Of a stretch of DNA of 64,000 bases, positions 36,924 to 44,145 are shown piece by piece. A program made the position numbers and the translations under genes. Each line of letters begins with the position of its first letter. Positions within the stretch are counted from its first letter, which is position 1. The notes beneath the pieces are model-generated. The model had not been told where the DNA came from, searched no databases, and saw only the letters and a list, made by a program, of their open reading frames with translations. Origin of the DNA: Nocardia sp. NBC_01327 (GTDB lineage: Bacteria > Actinomycetota > Actinomycetes > Mycobacteriales > Mycobacteriaceae); the NCBI RefSeq assembly GCF_035958815.1, contig NZ_CP108383.1, positions 1,984,001 to 2,048,000 on the forward strand, read 5' to 3'.

Positions 36924-37700
36924 ATGAACCACAACACCATTCAGTTCACCGCTCAGACGTCCTCCAATGGCGTGCTGGAGCGTTCCTTCACACTCGGTGA
37001 CATCACCGGTGTGCTCTTCTCGCCCGAATCCGGCTCCGTCGAGGGTGCCCCGCTGCTCCTGAGCGGTCACAGCGGCGGTATGCACAAGCGTGCGCCGGGA
37101 CTGGTGGCCAGTGCGCAGCACGTGGTGACCAGCAAGGGCTACACCGTCGCGGCCATCGATGCGCCCGGTCACGGTGACCGTCCGCGAAACGCCCGGGACC
37201 AGCAGTGGGTCGATGCGCTCCATGCCGCCCGGGCGGCAGGTGAGTCGATGGATCCGATCATCACCGACTACAACATCTCGCTGGCCGAGCGGGCCGTGCC
37301 GGAATGGCAGGCGACCATCGACGCCCTGCAGGCCCTGCCCGAGATCGGCGCCGGGGCGCCGATCGGCTACGGCGGCACCACCCTCGGTGTCGCGATCGGT
37401 CTGATGCTGACCATCGCCGAGCCGCGGATCACCGCCGCGGTCTTCGGTCCGGTCCTGGCATATCAGGCCCTGATCGATGCCGCGCCGCAGCTCACGCTCC
37501 CGGTCGAGTTCACGATCGCCTGGGACGACGAGGAAATCGGCCGGGAACGCGGCCTGGAACTGTTCGATGCCGTCGGTTCCACGGACAAGGCGCTGCACAT
37601 CTATCCGGGCAGGCATCAGCGGATGGCCACCTTCATGGCCGACAATCACGCGCGCTTCTTCGAGAAGCACCTCGGGCGTATCGCCGAGCCGGCGATCTGA
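36924..37700 (+). CDS. alpha/beta hydrolase with Thr in place of the nucleophile Ser
   Basis: 258 residues from ATG 36924. 'APLLLSGHSGGMHKRAPGLVA' is the oxyanion-strand region and 'GYTVAAIDAPGHGDRPRN' follows. The nucleophile elbow reads GYGGTTLG; relatives I recall carry GYWGLSMG, so the nucleophile position is T153. D201/D202 and H231 fit the rest of the triad. Substrate unknown. Cytoplasmic. Expression is probably set by the leader and hairpin upstream. The substitution may mean altered or lost catalysis. Confidence 0.82.
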   Translation: MNHNTIQFTAQTSSNGVLERSFTLGDITGVLFSPESGSVEGAPLLLSGHSGGMHKRAPGLVASAQHVVTSKGYTVAAIDAPGHGDRPRNARDQQWVDALHAARAAGESMDPIITDYNISLAERAVPEWQATIDALQALPEIGAGAPIGYGGTTLGVAIGLMLTIAEPRITAAVFGPVLAYQALIDAAPQLTLPVEFTIAWDDEEIGRERGLELFDAVGSTDKALHIYPGRHQRMATFMADNHARFFEKHLGRIAEPAI

Positions 37701-37713
37701 CCTCGCAGGTGGC

Positions 37714-37738
37714 GGCGTCCGGCCCCGCGCCGGACGCC
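37714..37738. terminator. hairpin between convergent genes
   Basis: GGCGTCCGG and CCGGACGCC with a 7-base loop, 14 bp after the hydrolase stop and 40 bp before the end of the convergent nitronate monooxygenase. No U-tract; may work as a U-less terminator in both directions. Confidence 0.5.
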
Positions 37739-37778
37739 GATACCTCCGAAACCTCCTGCCGGGCAGGCGATTCGGTGG

Positions 37779-38750
37779 TCAGAGCTGTTGCAGCCGGATC
37801 TTCGCGTCGGCGTACTCGGTGATCAGGCGGTCGACCAGCTCGGCGGTGGTGGTCACCGCGGCGGTGGTGGCGATGCCCTGACCGGAGCCCCAAATGTCGC
37901 GCCACGGTTTGGCTTCGGTGGTCTGCGAGTCGTCGGTGCCGAAATTCATGGCCGACGGGTCGCGGTCGCCGAGGTTGTCCGGGTCCAGGCCGACCGCTGT
38001 GATGCTGGGGCGCAGGTAGTTTCCGTGCACGCCGGTGAAGCGGCTGGAGTAGATGATGTCGGCGGCGGTGGAGTCGACGATCATCTGCTTGTAATCGGTT
38101 GTGGCATTGGCCTCTTCGGTGGCGATGAAGGATGAGCCGATGTAGGCCAGGTCCGCGCCGGCGGCCTGTGCGGCGAGCACCGACCGGCCGTGCCCGATGG
38201 CGCCCGAGAGCAGCAGCGGACCGTCGAACCAGGCGCGGATCTCCTGAATCAGGGCGAAGGGGGATTGGGCTCCGGCATGCCCGCCCGCACCGGCGGCCAC
38301 CGCGATGAGTCCGTCCGCGCCGCGCTCGACCGCCTTGTGCGCGAACACATTATTGATGACGTCGTGCAGCACGATGCCGCCGTAGGAGTGCACCGCCTCA
38401 TTGACATCGGCGCGGGCGCCGAGCGAGGTGATGACGATCGGCACCTGGAATTCGACGATCGTCGCCAGATCTTCCTCGAGCCGGTCGTTGCTCTTGTGCA
38501 CGATCAGGTTCACCGCGTACGGCGCGGAGGGCCGGTCCGGATTCTCGGCATCGTGCTTGGCGAGCTCCTCGTTGATGCGCACCAGCCATTCGCGGAACTG
38601 CGACTGCGGCCGCGCGTTGAGCGACGGGAACGAACCGACCACTCCGGCCCGCGACTGCGCGATGACCAGGTCCGGGCCGGAGACGAGAAACATCGGTGAG
38701 GCGACCGCCGGCAGGCGTAGTCGTTCGGACAGGATGGGCGGCAGGCTCAT
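37779..38750 (-). CDS. nitronate monooxygenase family (2-nitropropane dioxygenase-like)
   Basis: 323 residues from ATG 38750 with AAGGA upstream. TIM-barrel FMN enzyme: 'LPAVASPMFLVSGPDLVIAQSRAGVVGSFPSLNAR' at the N-terminus and 'ADGLIAVAAGAGGHAGAQSPFALI' with 'GPLLLSGAIGHGRSVLAAQAAGADLAYIGSSFIAT' for FMN phosphate binding. Members oxidise nitronates or reduce enones. The neighbour MpaB-type gene lies 65 bp upstream on the same strand, so co-transcription is possible. Confidence 0.88.
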   Translation of the reverse strand: MSLPPILSERLRLPAVASPMFLVSGPDLVIAQSRAGVVGSFPSLNARPQSQFREWLVRINEELAKHDAENPDRPSAPYAVNLIVHKSNDRLEEDLATIVEFQVPIVITSLGARADVNEAVHSYGGIVLHDVINNVFAHKAVERGADGLIAVAAGAGGHAGAQSPFALIQEIRAWFDGPLLLSGAIGHGRSVLAAQAAGADLAYIGSSFIATEEANATTDYKQMIVDSTAADIIYSSRFTGVHGNYLRPSITAVGLDPDNLGDRDPSAMNFGTDDSQTTEAKPWRDIWGSGQGIATTAAVTTTAELVDRLITEYADAKIRLQQL

Positions 38751-38815
38751 GGTGCGCGGTTCCTTCGGTGAGTCGTGAACGTAGCGAAGCTTAAGCCGCG
38801 CGAGGATTCGCGGAG

Positions 38816-40057
38816 TCAGGCCGCATGGCCGATGTAGTTCACGGAACCGCCGATCGCCCCGTCGTCCTCGGGTCCGATCAGGGTCGTGATGAAGGCATGC
38901 TGGGAGCGGAGACCCGTACGGGCCTGCCGGGTGCGCCAGCCCGGGACGAGCATGCCCACGCCGGAACGGACCACATTGACCGGGAACTTGGCCACCGGAT
39001 ACCAGGGCGGCATATAGCTGGGCAGGCCGAGTTGGCGCATCCGGCCGCGGCCCAGGAAGGCCGTGCTGATCGAGAGGTGCCGGGCCCAGGCAATCCGGCG
39101 GCGCAGCGATGTGAGATTCGAGTAGTACCAGGTCAAGGGGTCTTCAGCCATGGGCCGTGCCAGCTGCATGCTGGTCTCGTCGGGAGCGGTGAGGACGGTC
39201 AGATAGTGGAAGAGCTGCTTGGTGGCGTCCACGAATCCTGTTGGCAGGTAGCGTTCCTCGATACCCATGACCCAGCCGACATAGCGGGTGAGGTGCACGA
39301 TCGCGTCCAGTTCCCTGGGCGTGAAGACATTGCCCATCATCATGCCGGTGAGCGCGGGTGCGTAGAGCGCGCCCAGCATGGTGACCGCCATATCGGTCTG
39401 ATTGACCGGCACTCCCCAGTCCTCGGCGCTCCACTCCGGCAGGTTCGCGACATGCCGGCGCACGAAGGTATGGATCAGCCTCACATGCAGGGTGGAGCGG
39501 AAACCCTTGCCGCCGGGCCGCATTCCGCCGTCCGAGATGACGTCGAGCGCCCACTTCATGGTTTCGGCGAAGCGCCGGCCGCCGCCGGTCGCGCCGCTCT
39601 TACCGGTATTGGTCAGCAGCAGGGTGCGATTGATGCCGGAGGCCACGAAGCCGCCGAGGAACGGAACATCGCGCGCCATGTAGATGCCATCGATCCCGGC
39701 GGCCTGAAAGATGCGTTCCCCGAGCTCGATTCGCTTCCAGTCCACCCACGCGGGCGGCTTCTCCACCGCGGTGAAGAAGGCCCGCAACGGTTCCGGCGCA
39801 TCCGGAATGCTGTCGATGCCGTGTTCCAGCGCCTGATCGAACAGTGGCCGCACCTTTCCCATCCCCGCGGCATACATCCACTCCACCAGTTCGTCCATGG
39901 GCCGATCCCCGATGGTCAGGGCCTCCCCGATGGCCGCCCACTCCGCATCGTTGGGCGGCTTCATTCGCATCACTCTGGCTATCGGTCCCAGCACCGGTAC
40001 CTCGGCCGGGGCGTCAGGATGCCGAGTCGGAATGGTCGACGGTCGAGTGCGCGTCAT
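38816..40057 (-). CDS. MpaB/latex-clearing-protein family oxygenase (DUF2236)
   Basis: 413 residues from ATG 40057, with GGAGCT in the ribosome-binding position. DUF2236 core at about residues 95-345: 'GFVASGINRTLLLTNTG', 'GGRRFAETMKWALDVI', then 'GFRSTLHVRLIHTFVRRHV', which carries the Arg/Thr/His set expected of the haem-b pocket in Lcp/MpaB proteins, and 'DWGVPVNQTDMAVTML'. Lcp cleaves poly(cis-isoprene) outside the cell, but no Tat or Sec signal is present here, so it is more likely an intracellular oxygenase. Divergent from a TetR gene with shared operators. Confidence 0.78.
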   Translation of the reverse strand: MTRTRPSTIPTRHPDAPAEVPVLGPIARVMRMKPPNDAEWAAIGEALTIGDRPMDELVEWMYAAGMGKVRPLFDQALEHGIDSIPDAPEPLRAFFTAVEKPPAWVDWKRIELGERIFQAAGIDGIYMARDVPFLGGFVASGINRTLLLTNTGKSGATGGGRRFAETMKWALDVISDGGMRPGGKGFRSTLHVRLIHTFVRRHVANLPEWSAEDWGVPVNQTDMAVTMLGALYAPALTGMMMGNVFTPRELDAIVHLTRYVGWVMGIEERYLPTGFVDATKQLFHYLTVLTAPDETSMQLARPMAEDPLTWYYSNLTSLRRRIAWARHLSISTAFLGRGRMRQLGLPSYMPPWYPVAKFPVNVVRSGVGMLVPGWRTRQARTGLRSQHAFITTLIGPEDDGAIGGSVNYIGHAA

Positions 40058-40078
40058 CGGGCAGCTCCTTCGTGGTTC

Positions 40079-40096
40079 TGGTGAACGTCCTCACCA
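40079..40096. promoter_or_regulatory. TetR operator copy 1
   Basis: TGGTGA-N6-TCACCA (N6 = ACGTCC), 22 bp upstream of the MpaB-type ATG. A degenerate copy follows at 40103-40120 (TGGCAA-CAGTCT-TCACCA). Confidence 0.7.
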
Positions 40097-40232
40097 GATA
40101 TCTGGCAACAGTCTTCACCAGATTTTCGCTCGTGACAAGATTTAGGAGAAAATCTCTCATGCACTCACTCCGTGCCGGCTGTGTATGGGTGCCCGGTGGC
40201 AAACGCACTAGTGAAGGCTGTGGGCAGAACTG

Positions 40233-40250
40233 TGGTGATAGTCTTCACCA
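40233..40250. promoter_or_regulatory. TetR operator copy 2
   Basis: TGGTGA-N6-TCACCA (N6 = TAGTCT), the same 18-bp palindrome as 40079-40096, 30 bp upstream of the tetR start. Two perfect copies facing each divergent gene suggest that the regulator represses both. Confidence 0.7.
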
Positions 40251-40279
40251 AACTGGGTCGGCAATGACGAGGTAGCGAC

Positions 40280-40945
40280 GTGGAGACATCCCGAGGCCGG
40301 TACGCCGGACTCAGCGCCGAGGAGCGGCAGCGGCAGCGCCGCCGCAAGCTGGTCGAGGCCGCCGAGGAGATCATCGGCGAGCAGGGGCTGGCCGGGCTCA
40401 AGGTGCGCGCGCTGAGCGCCCACGCGGGGCTGAACGACCGCTACTTCTACGAGAGCTATGCCGATACCGACCAATTGCTCTTCGAAATCCTCGACGAACA
40501 ACTCGCGCAGGTGATGGCCGAATTCGTGGCGCTGCTGGCCACCACGCCGTCCGATACCCGGGTGCGGCTGCGCGCGGTGGTCGAGGCCGGAGTGACCTCG
40601 GTCGCCGACAATCCGCTGCGTCGCCGGCTGTTCATCGAGCTCCAGTCGCTCGATGAATTGCGCCGCCGCAGAGGCGAATTCGTGGGTCTGGTCGCCGGCA
40701 TCATGCTCGATCAGGCGCGCGAACTGCTCGGCGAATCGGCCGCCGAGGGTATTCACGCCGAACTCGCCGCCCGCACTGTCTCACACGGTGGCGTGGAACT
40801 GCTCACCGAATGGCTGCGCGGCGACCTCGATATCGAGCGCGGTGTGCTCATCGACTTCCTGGTCGCCATGATCCTGACCTCCTCCGAGATCACCACCACC
40901 GTGCGCCGCGAGATGGCCGGTTCCGGTGACGGCTCCCTGAACTGA
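40280..40945 (+). CDS. TetR-family repressor of the MpaB-type gene
   Basis: 221 residues from GTG 40280 with GAGG 7 bases upstream. HTH at residues 20-65 ('RRKLVEAAEEIIGEQGLAGLKVRALSAHAGLNDRYFYESYAD' region); the rest is the ligand domain. Divergent arrangement and the two 18-bp palindromes in the 222-bp gap point to control of itself and the MpaB-type oxygenase, as LcpR does for lcp in other actinomycetes. Ligand not known. Confidence 0.86.
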   Translation: METSRGRYAGLSAEERQRQRRRKLVEAAEEIIGEQGLAGLKVRALSAHAGLNDRYFYESYADTDQLLFEILDEQLAQVMAEFVALLATTPSDTRVRLRAVVEAGVTSVADNPLRRRLFIELQSLDELRRRRGEFVGLVAGIMLDQARELLGESAAEGIHAELAARTVSHGGVELLTEWLRGDLDIERGVLIDFLVAMILTSSEITTTVRREMAGSGDGSLN

Positions 40946-41011
40946 CCCTGGACGAATTGGTCCCGGCGTCTCAGGATGAGACCGGAGTGTCGCCGAGTCC
41001 GAGGAGTTGAT

Positions 41012-41548
41012 GTGGCCGACCGGCAGGTGGATTGGCTGGCGGGCGGGGTGCGCCGGTCGATCGCGAGCGAGCGGATCGTGGCTGCCGCGGCGGAGTTGTT
41101 CCTGGCGCGCGGGTTCGATCAGGTCGGGATGGATGATGTGGCTGCCGCGGCCGGCTGTTCGCGGGCCACGCTCTACCGGCATTTCCGGGGTAAGCCCGCG
41201 CTCATCGATGCCGTTCTGGCGCGCTCCGCGGTCGCGGTCGCGCAGCGGGTCGCGGCGGCCGTATCGCGCTACGACGGATCGCGGCGGATTGTGGAGGCCA
41301 CGCTCGCCTCGGTCACCGCCGTGCGGTCGGACCCCGCCCTCGCGCGCTGGTTCGCAGACAGAACCGGCGGCAGCAATGAAGTCTTCGCCTCCTCAACGGA
41401 ATTGGGCCGGATCGCGACCATGCTGACCGGCATCACGCCCGATGATGAAGCGGCGCAATGGATTGTGCGGGTGGTGCTGTCACTGCTGTGCTGGCCGCTG
41501 CCCGATGCCGCGAGCGAGCGGCGCATGGTGGAGCGGTTCGTGAGCTAG
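41012..41548 (+). CDS. TetR-family regulator
   Basis: 178 residues from GTG 41012, chosen over an ATG at 40976 because GAGGAG lies 5 bases upstream. HTH at residues 22-65 ('IVAAAAELFLARGFDQVGMDDVAAAAGCSRATLYRHFRGK' region). The last 69 bp overlap, in antisense, the end of the next TetR gene. Target unknown. Confidence 0.85.
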   Translation: MADRQVDWLAGGVRRSIASERIVAAAAELFLARGFDQVGMDDVAAAAGCSRATLYRHFRGKPALIDAVLARSAVAVAQRVAAAVSRYDGSRRIVEATLASVTAVRSDPALARWFADRTGGSNEVFASSTELGRIATMLTGITPDDEAAQWIVRVVLSLLCWPLPDAASERRMVERFVS

Positions 41549-42223
41549 CTGTGTGGTCAGCGGTTCGTCGGGATCGAGGACCAGCCCGCGTGATTCGGCG
41601 GTGGAAGACAGTGCGCCCCAGGCGAACGAGGTCAATTGTTCGGCCAGTTCCTTACCGCTGATCACCGGTTCGTTGAGCCAGCGCAGCACGCCGAGTCCGA
41701 TCGCGCCCAGCAGGGCGTCCACCACGAACTGGGTGTGCTCGCCGTCCGCGCCGCGCAACCGCAGGATGCCGGAGAAGAAGTCGGCGACCGCGTCCGACAG
41801 CGGCCGGCCGTCCTCGAGCAGCTGTGTCGCGCCGTAGGCGGCGACCACATGTGAGCTCACAATGAAGCGAAAGAGGTTGGGGCGCTCGGAGACCAGGTCG
41901 ATATAGGCCGCCAGCGCGGTGCCGATGGCCTCGCGCGCCGAGGCGGCCGGATCGAAGAGCGGTGTCACGCGTTCGACGATTAGCTGCTGTACCCGGCCGC
42001 TGACCGCGGCCAGCAGTTCGACCTTGTCGCCGAAGAAGCGATACAGCTTGGGGCGCGGTATCCCCGCGGTTTTCACGACATCATCGATGGACAGATCGGG
42101 CCCGTGCGCGTCGATGGCGCGAATGGTGGCCTCGATGAGTTCGGCGCGCACCAGGGCGCGATGTGAGTGCCAGCGGTCGTGCCTGGCATCACCCTTCTGC
42201 GCGGCGGGTGGGTGGGAGGCCAT
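41480..42223 (-). CDS. TetR-family regulator of the diiron/BVMO operon
   Basis: 247 residues from ATG 42223. HTH at about residues 27-70 ('LIEATIRAIDAHGPDLSIDDVVKTAGIPRPKLYRFFGDK' region), ligand domain after. It is divergent, with 125 bp between, from the operon starting at 42349, which carries a 23-bp palindrome downstream of its promoter. Its 3' end overlaps the preceding tetR gene by 69 bp. Expected to repress the operon. Confidence 0.85.
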   Translation of the reverse strand: MASHPPAAQKGDARHDRWHSHRALVRAELIEATIRAIDAHGPDLSIDDVVKTAGIPRPKLYRFFGDKVELLAAVSGRVQQLIVERVTPLFDPAASAREAIGTALAAYIDLVSERPNLFRFIVSSHVVAAYGATQLLEDGRPLSDAVADFFSGILRLRGADGEHTQFVVDALLGAIGLGVLRWLNEPVISGKELAEQLTSFAWGALSSTAESRGLVLDPDEPLTTQLAHEPLHHAPLARGIGQRPAQQ

Positions 42224-42260
42224 GCCGGAGATTGTAATTCGATCCGTTACGGCGCACCCC

Positions 42261-42290
42261 TTGCGTTGCTGTCTGGGACAATCCTACACT
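42261..42290 (+). promoter_or_regulatory. promoter of the diiron/BVMO operon
   Basis: TTGCGT (42261-42266), 18-bp spacer, TACACT (42285-42290). Predicted start near 42297, just before the palindrome at 42305. Confidence 0.5.
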
Positions 42291-42304
42291 GACTGCACAT
42301 CGAA

Positions 42305-42327
42305 CACGCAGTACTAGGTACTCAGTG
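42305..42327. promoter_or_regulatory. TetR operator candidate
   Basis: CAC-GC-AGTAC-TAG-GTACT-CA-GTG, a near-perfect 23-bp palindrome immediately downstream of the predicted start and 22 bp before the first ATG of the operon. Position suits a repressor roadblock by the divergent TetR. Confidence 0.55.
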
Positions 42328-42348
42328 TTGCACCAAGGACGGTCAAAG

Positions 42349-43209
42349 ATGACAAGTGCGCCTCCCGCAACCACCTACCCGAAGGCTCGGCGGATCAGTT
42401 TCCGTTTCGAGCAACACAATTCGAACGATAAGTACTTCGTCGACGGCGATATGGTGTTCAGCCACTTCGTCGCCGGACTCTCCGGCGGCTTCCCGCCGGG
42501 CGAGGAATCCTTCATCCGCTCGGTCCGCCGCGTGGCCGAACTCGTCACCGATCCGGTGCTGAAGAAGCGTGTCGCCGGCTTCATCGGGCAAGAGGCCATG
42601 CACGGCCAGGAGCACCGCCAACTCAACGACAAACTCGTCGATATGGGCTATCCCATCGAGTGGATCGATACCGATCAGGCCAAGGAGCGCATGCTCCGGC
42701 TCGAGGAGCGATTCGCACCGCTGGTCCATCTGGCCGCGACCGCGGCCGCCGAGCACTACACCGCCGTCCTGGCGCAGCGGGTGCTCTCCAGTGACGAGAT
42801 CCAGAACATTCCGGCCTCACCCGAGTTCTGGCATCTGCTGAATTGGCATGCGCTGGAAGAACTCGAGCACAAATCGGTGGCCTTCGACGTCTTCCGGGCG
42901 GTCGGCGGCTCCGAGCGCACACGCATCGGAGTCATGGCCGGGCTGTTCGCCTTCACCATGCCCTTCACCTTCGGGACTCTGGCGATTTCGCTGGCCCGGG
43001 ACCCGGTCGCGCGGCGGCAGCCCGTGCGCGTCGCGCAGGAGGCGTACGCCCTGTTCCGCGGACCCATCTTCCGCGGGCTGATGGCGGAGCTGGCCCAGTA
43101 TCTGCGCCCGGGCTTCCATCCCGACGACATCGACACCACCGCACTGCTTCAGCAGTGGCAGCAAAGGCTTTTCGGCGAAGAAGGCGTGCTCGTCGATCAC
43201 CTGAAGTAA
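42349..43209 (+). CDS. PF10118 protein with ferritin-like diiron ligands, copy A
   Basis: 286 residues from ATG 42349. Annotated families call it a predicted metal-dependent hydrolase. What I see is a diiron helix-bundle pattern: E52/E53, E82-A-M-H85 plus H89, E135-H136, H167, E170/E171 and E173-H174 (EELEH). ExxH pairs on two helices are typical of ferritin-like oxidases. C-terminal 'RPGFHPDDIDTTALLQQW' is conserved with copy B. First gene of a five-gene operon that ends with a ferredoxin-type reductase. Confidence 0.85.
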   Translation: MTSAPPATTYPKARRISFRFEQHNSNDKYFVDGDMVFSHFVAGLSGGFPPGEESFIRSVRRVAELVTDPVLKKRVAGFIGQEAMHGQEHRQLNDKLVDMGYPIEWIDTDQAKERMLRLEERFAPLVHLAATAAAEHYTAVLAQRVLSSDEIQNIPASPEFWHLLNWHALEELEHKSVAFDVFRAVGGSERTRIGVMAGLFAFTMPFTFGTLAISLARDPVARRQPVRVAQEAYALFRGPIFRGLMAELAQYLRPGFHPDDIDTTALLQQWQQRLFGEEGVLVDHLK

Positions 43210-43238
43210 CCACAACTCCATCGAGAAAGGACCGACCA

Positions 43239-44117
43239 ATGACGATCGGTCAGGACACCAAGTCCCTCACCCCCTATCCCAAGGTCCGGCGCATGCGATT
43301 CCGGTTCGGCCAGCCCGAGCCGATGGCGCACCAATTCGTCCAGGACGACATTCCGCTGACCCACCTCATTGCCGTGCTCTCGGGTGCGTTCCCGCCGGGC
43401 GAGGAATCCTTCATTCGCTCGGTGCGCAAATTCTCCGGTGAGATCACCGATCCCGTGCTCAAGAAGCGGGTGGCGGGCTTCATCGGTCAGGAGGCGGTGC
43501 ACGGTCAGCAGCATCGAGTATTGAACGATCAGTTGATCGATATGGGTTTCCCCATCGTGCGGATCTTCACCTTCGAACCCGGTGCGCTGCGGGAACGGGC
43601 ACTGGTCAGGTTCGAGAATCTGGTGCCGCGGCAGGCGCACCTGGCCTTCACCGCACTGGCCGAGCACTACACCGCGACGCTCGCGGCCCGGGTGCTCGGC
43701 GAGGACGCGATCCAGACCATTCCCGGTGATCCCGAAGTCTGGAATCTGTTGAACTGGCACGCGTTCGAGGAACTCGAGCACAAATCCGTGGCCTTCGATG
43801 TGTATCGCGCCACCGGCGGTTCCGAGGCCCTGCGCATCGGACTGATGGCGGGCAGCTACGCGCTCACCATTCCGGTGGTCGGGTTGGGTGTCGCCGTGTC
43901 GATCCTCAGTGATCCACGCAGCTGGCGGCCGATAAAGGTGGCGCGGCAATCGGTTCGGCTGGTCCGGGGTCCGATCGTCAAGGGGCTCTTGAAGGAAATG
44001 CGGCCGTACATGCGGCCGGGCTTCCATCCCGACGATATCGACACCACGGAATTGCTGGAGCGCTGGCGCGTCGAACTCTTCGGCGCGCAGGGCGAACTTG
44101 TCGATCGCATCGGCTGA
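43239..44117 (+). CDS. PF10118 protein with ferritin-like diiron ligands, copy B
   Basis: 292 residues from ATG 43239 with GAGAAAGGA upstream, 29 bp after copy A. The same ligand set is kept: E55/E56, E85-A-V-H88 plus H92, E142-H143, H174, E177/E178 and H181. Long blocks are identical to copy A ('ITDPVLKKRVAGFIGQEA', 'FEELEHKSVAFDV', 'RPGFHPDDIDTTELL'). An old tandem duplication within the operon; both copies keep every ligand, so neither looks decayed. Whether they form a heterodimer or have different substrates is not visible. Confidence 0.86.
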   Translation: MTIGQDTKSLTPYPKVRRMRFRFGQPEPMAHQFVQDDIPLTHLIAVLSGAFPPGEESFIRSVRKFSGEITDPVLKKRVAGFIGQEAVHGQQHRVLNDQLIDMGFPIVRIFTFEPGALRERALVRFENLVPRQAHLAFTALAEHYTATLAARVLGEDAIQTIPGDPEVWNLLNWHAFEELEHKSVAFDVYRATGGSEALRIGLMAGSYALTIPVVGLGVAVSILSDPRSWRPIKVARQSVRLVRGPIVKGLLKEMRPYMRPGFHPDDIDTTELLERWRVELFGAQGELVDRIG

Positions 44118-44145
44118 GCCGGGCAGACGGACGCGAGGAAAAAGT

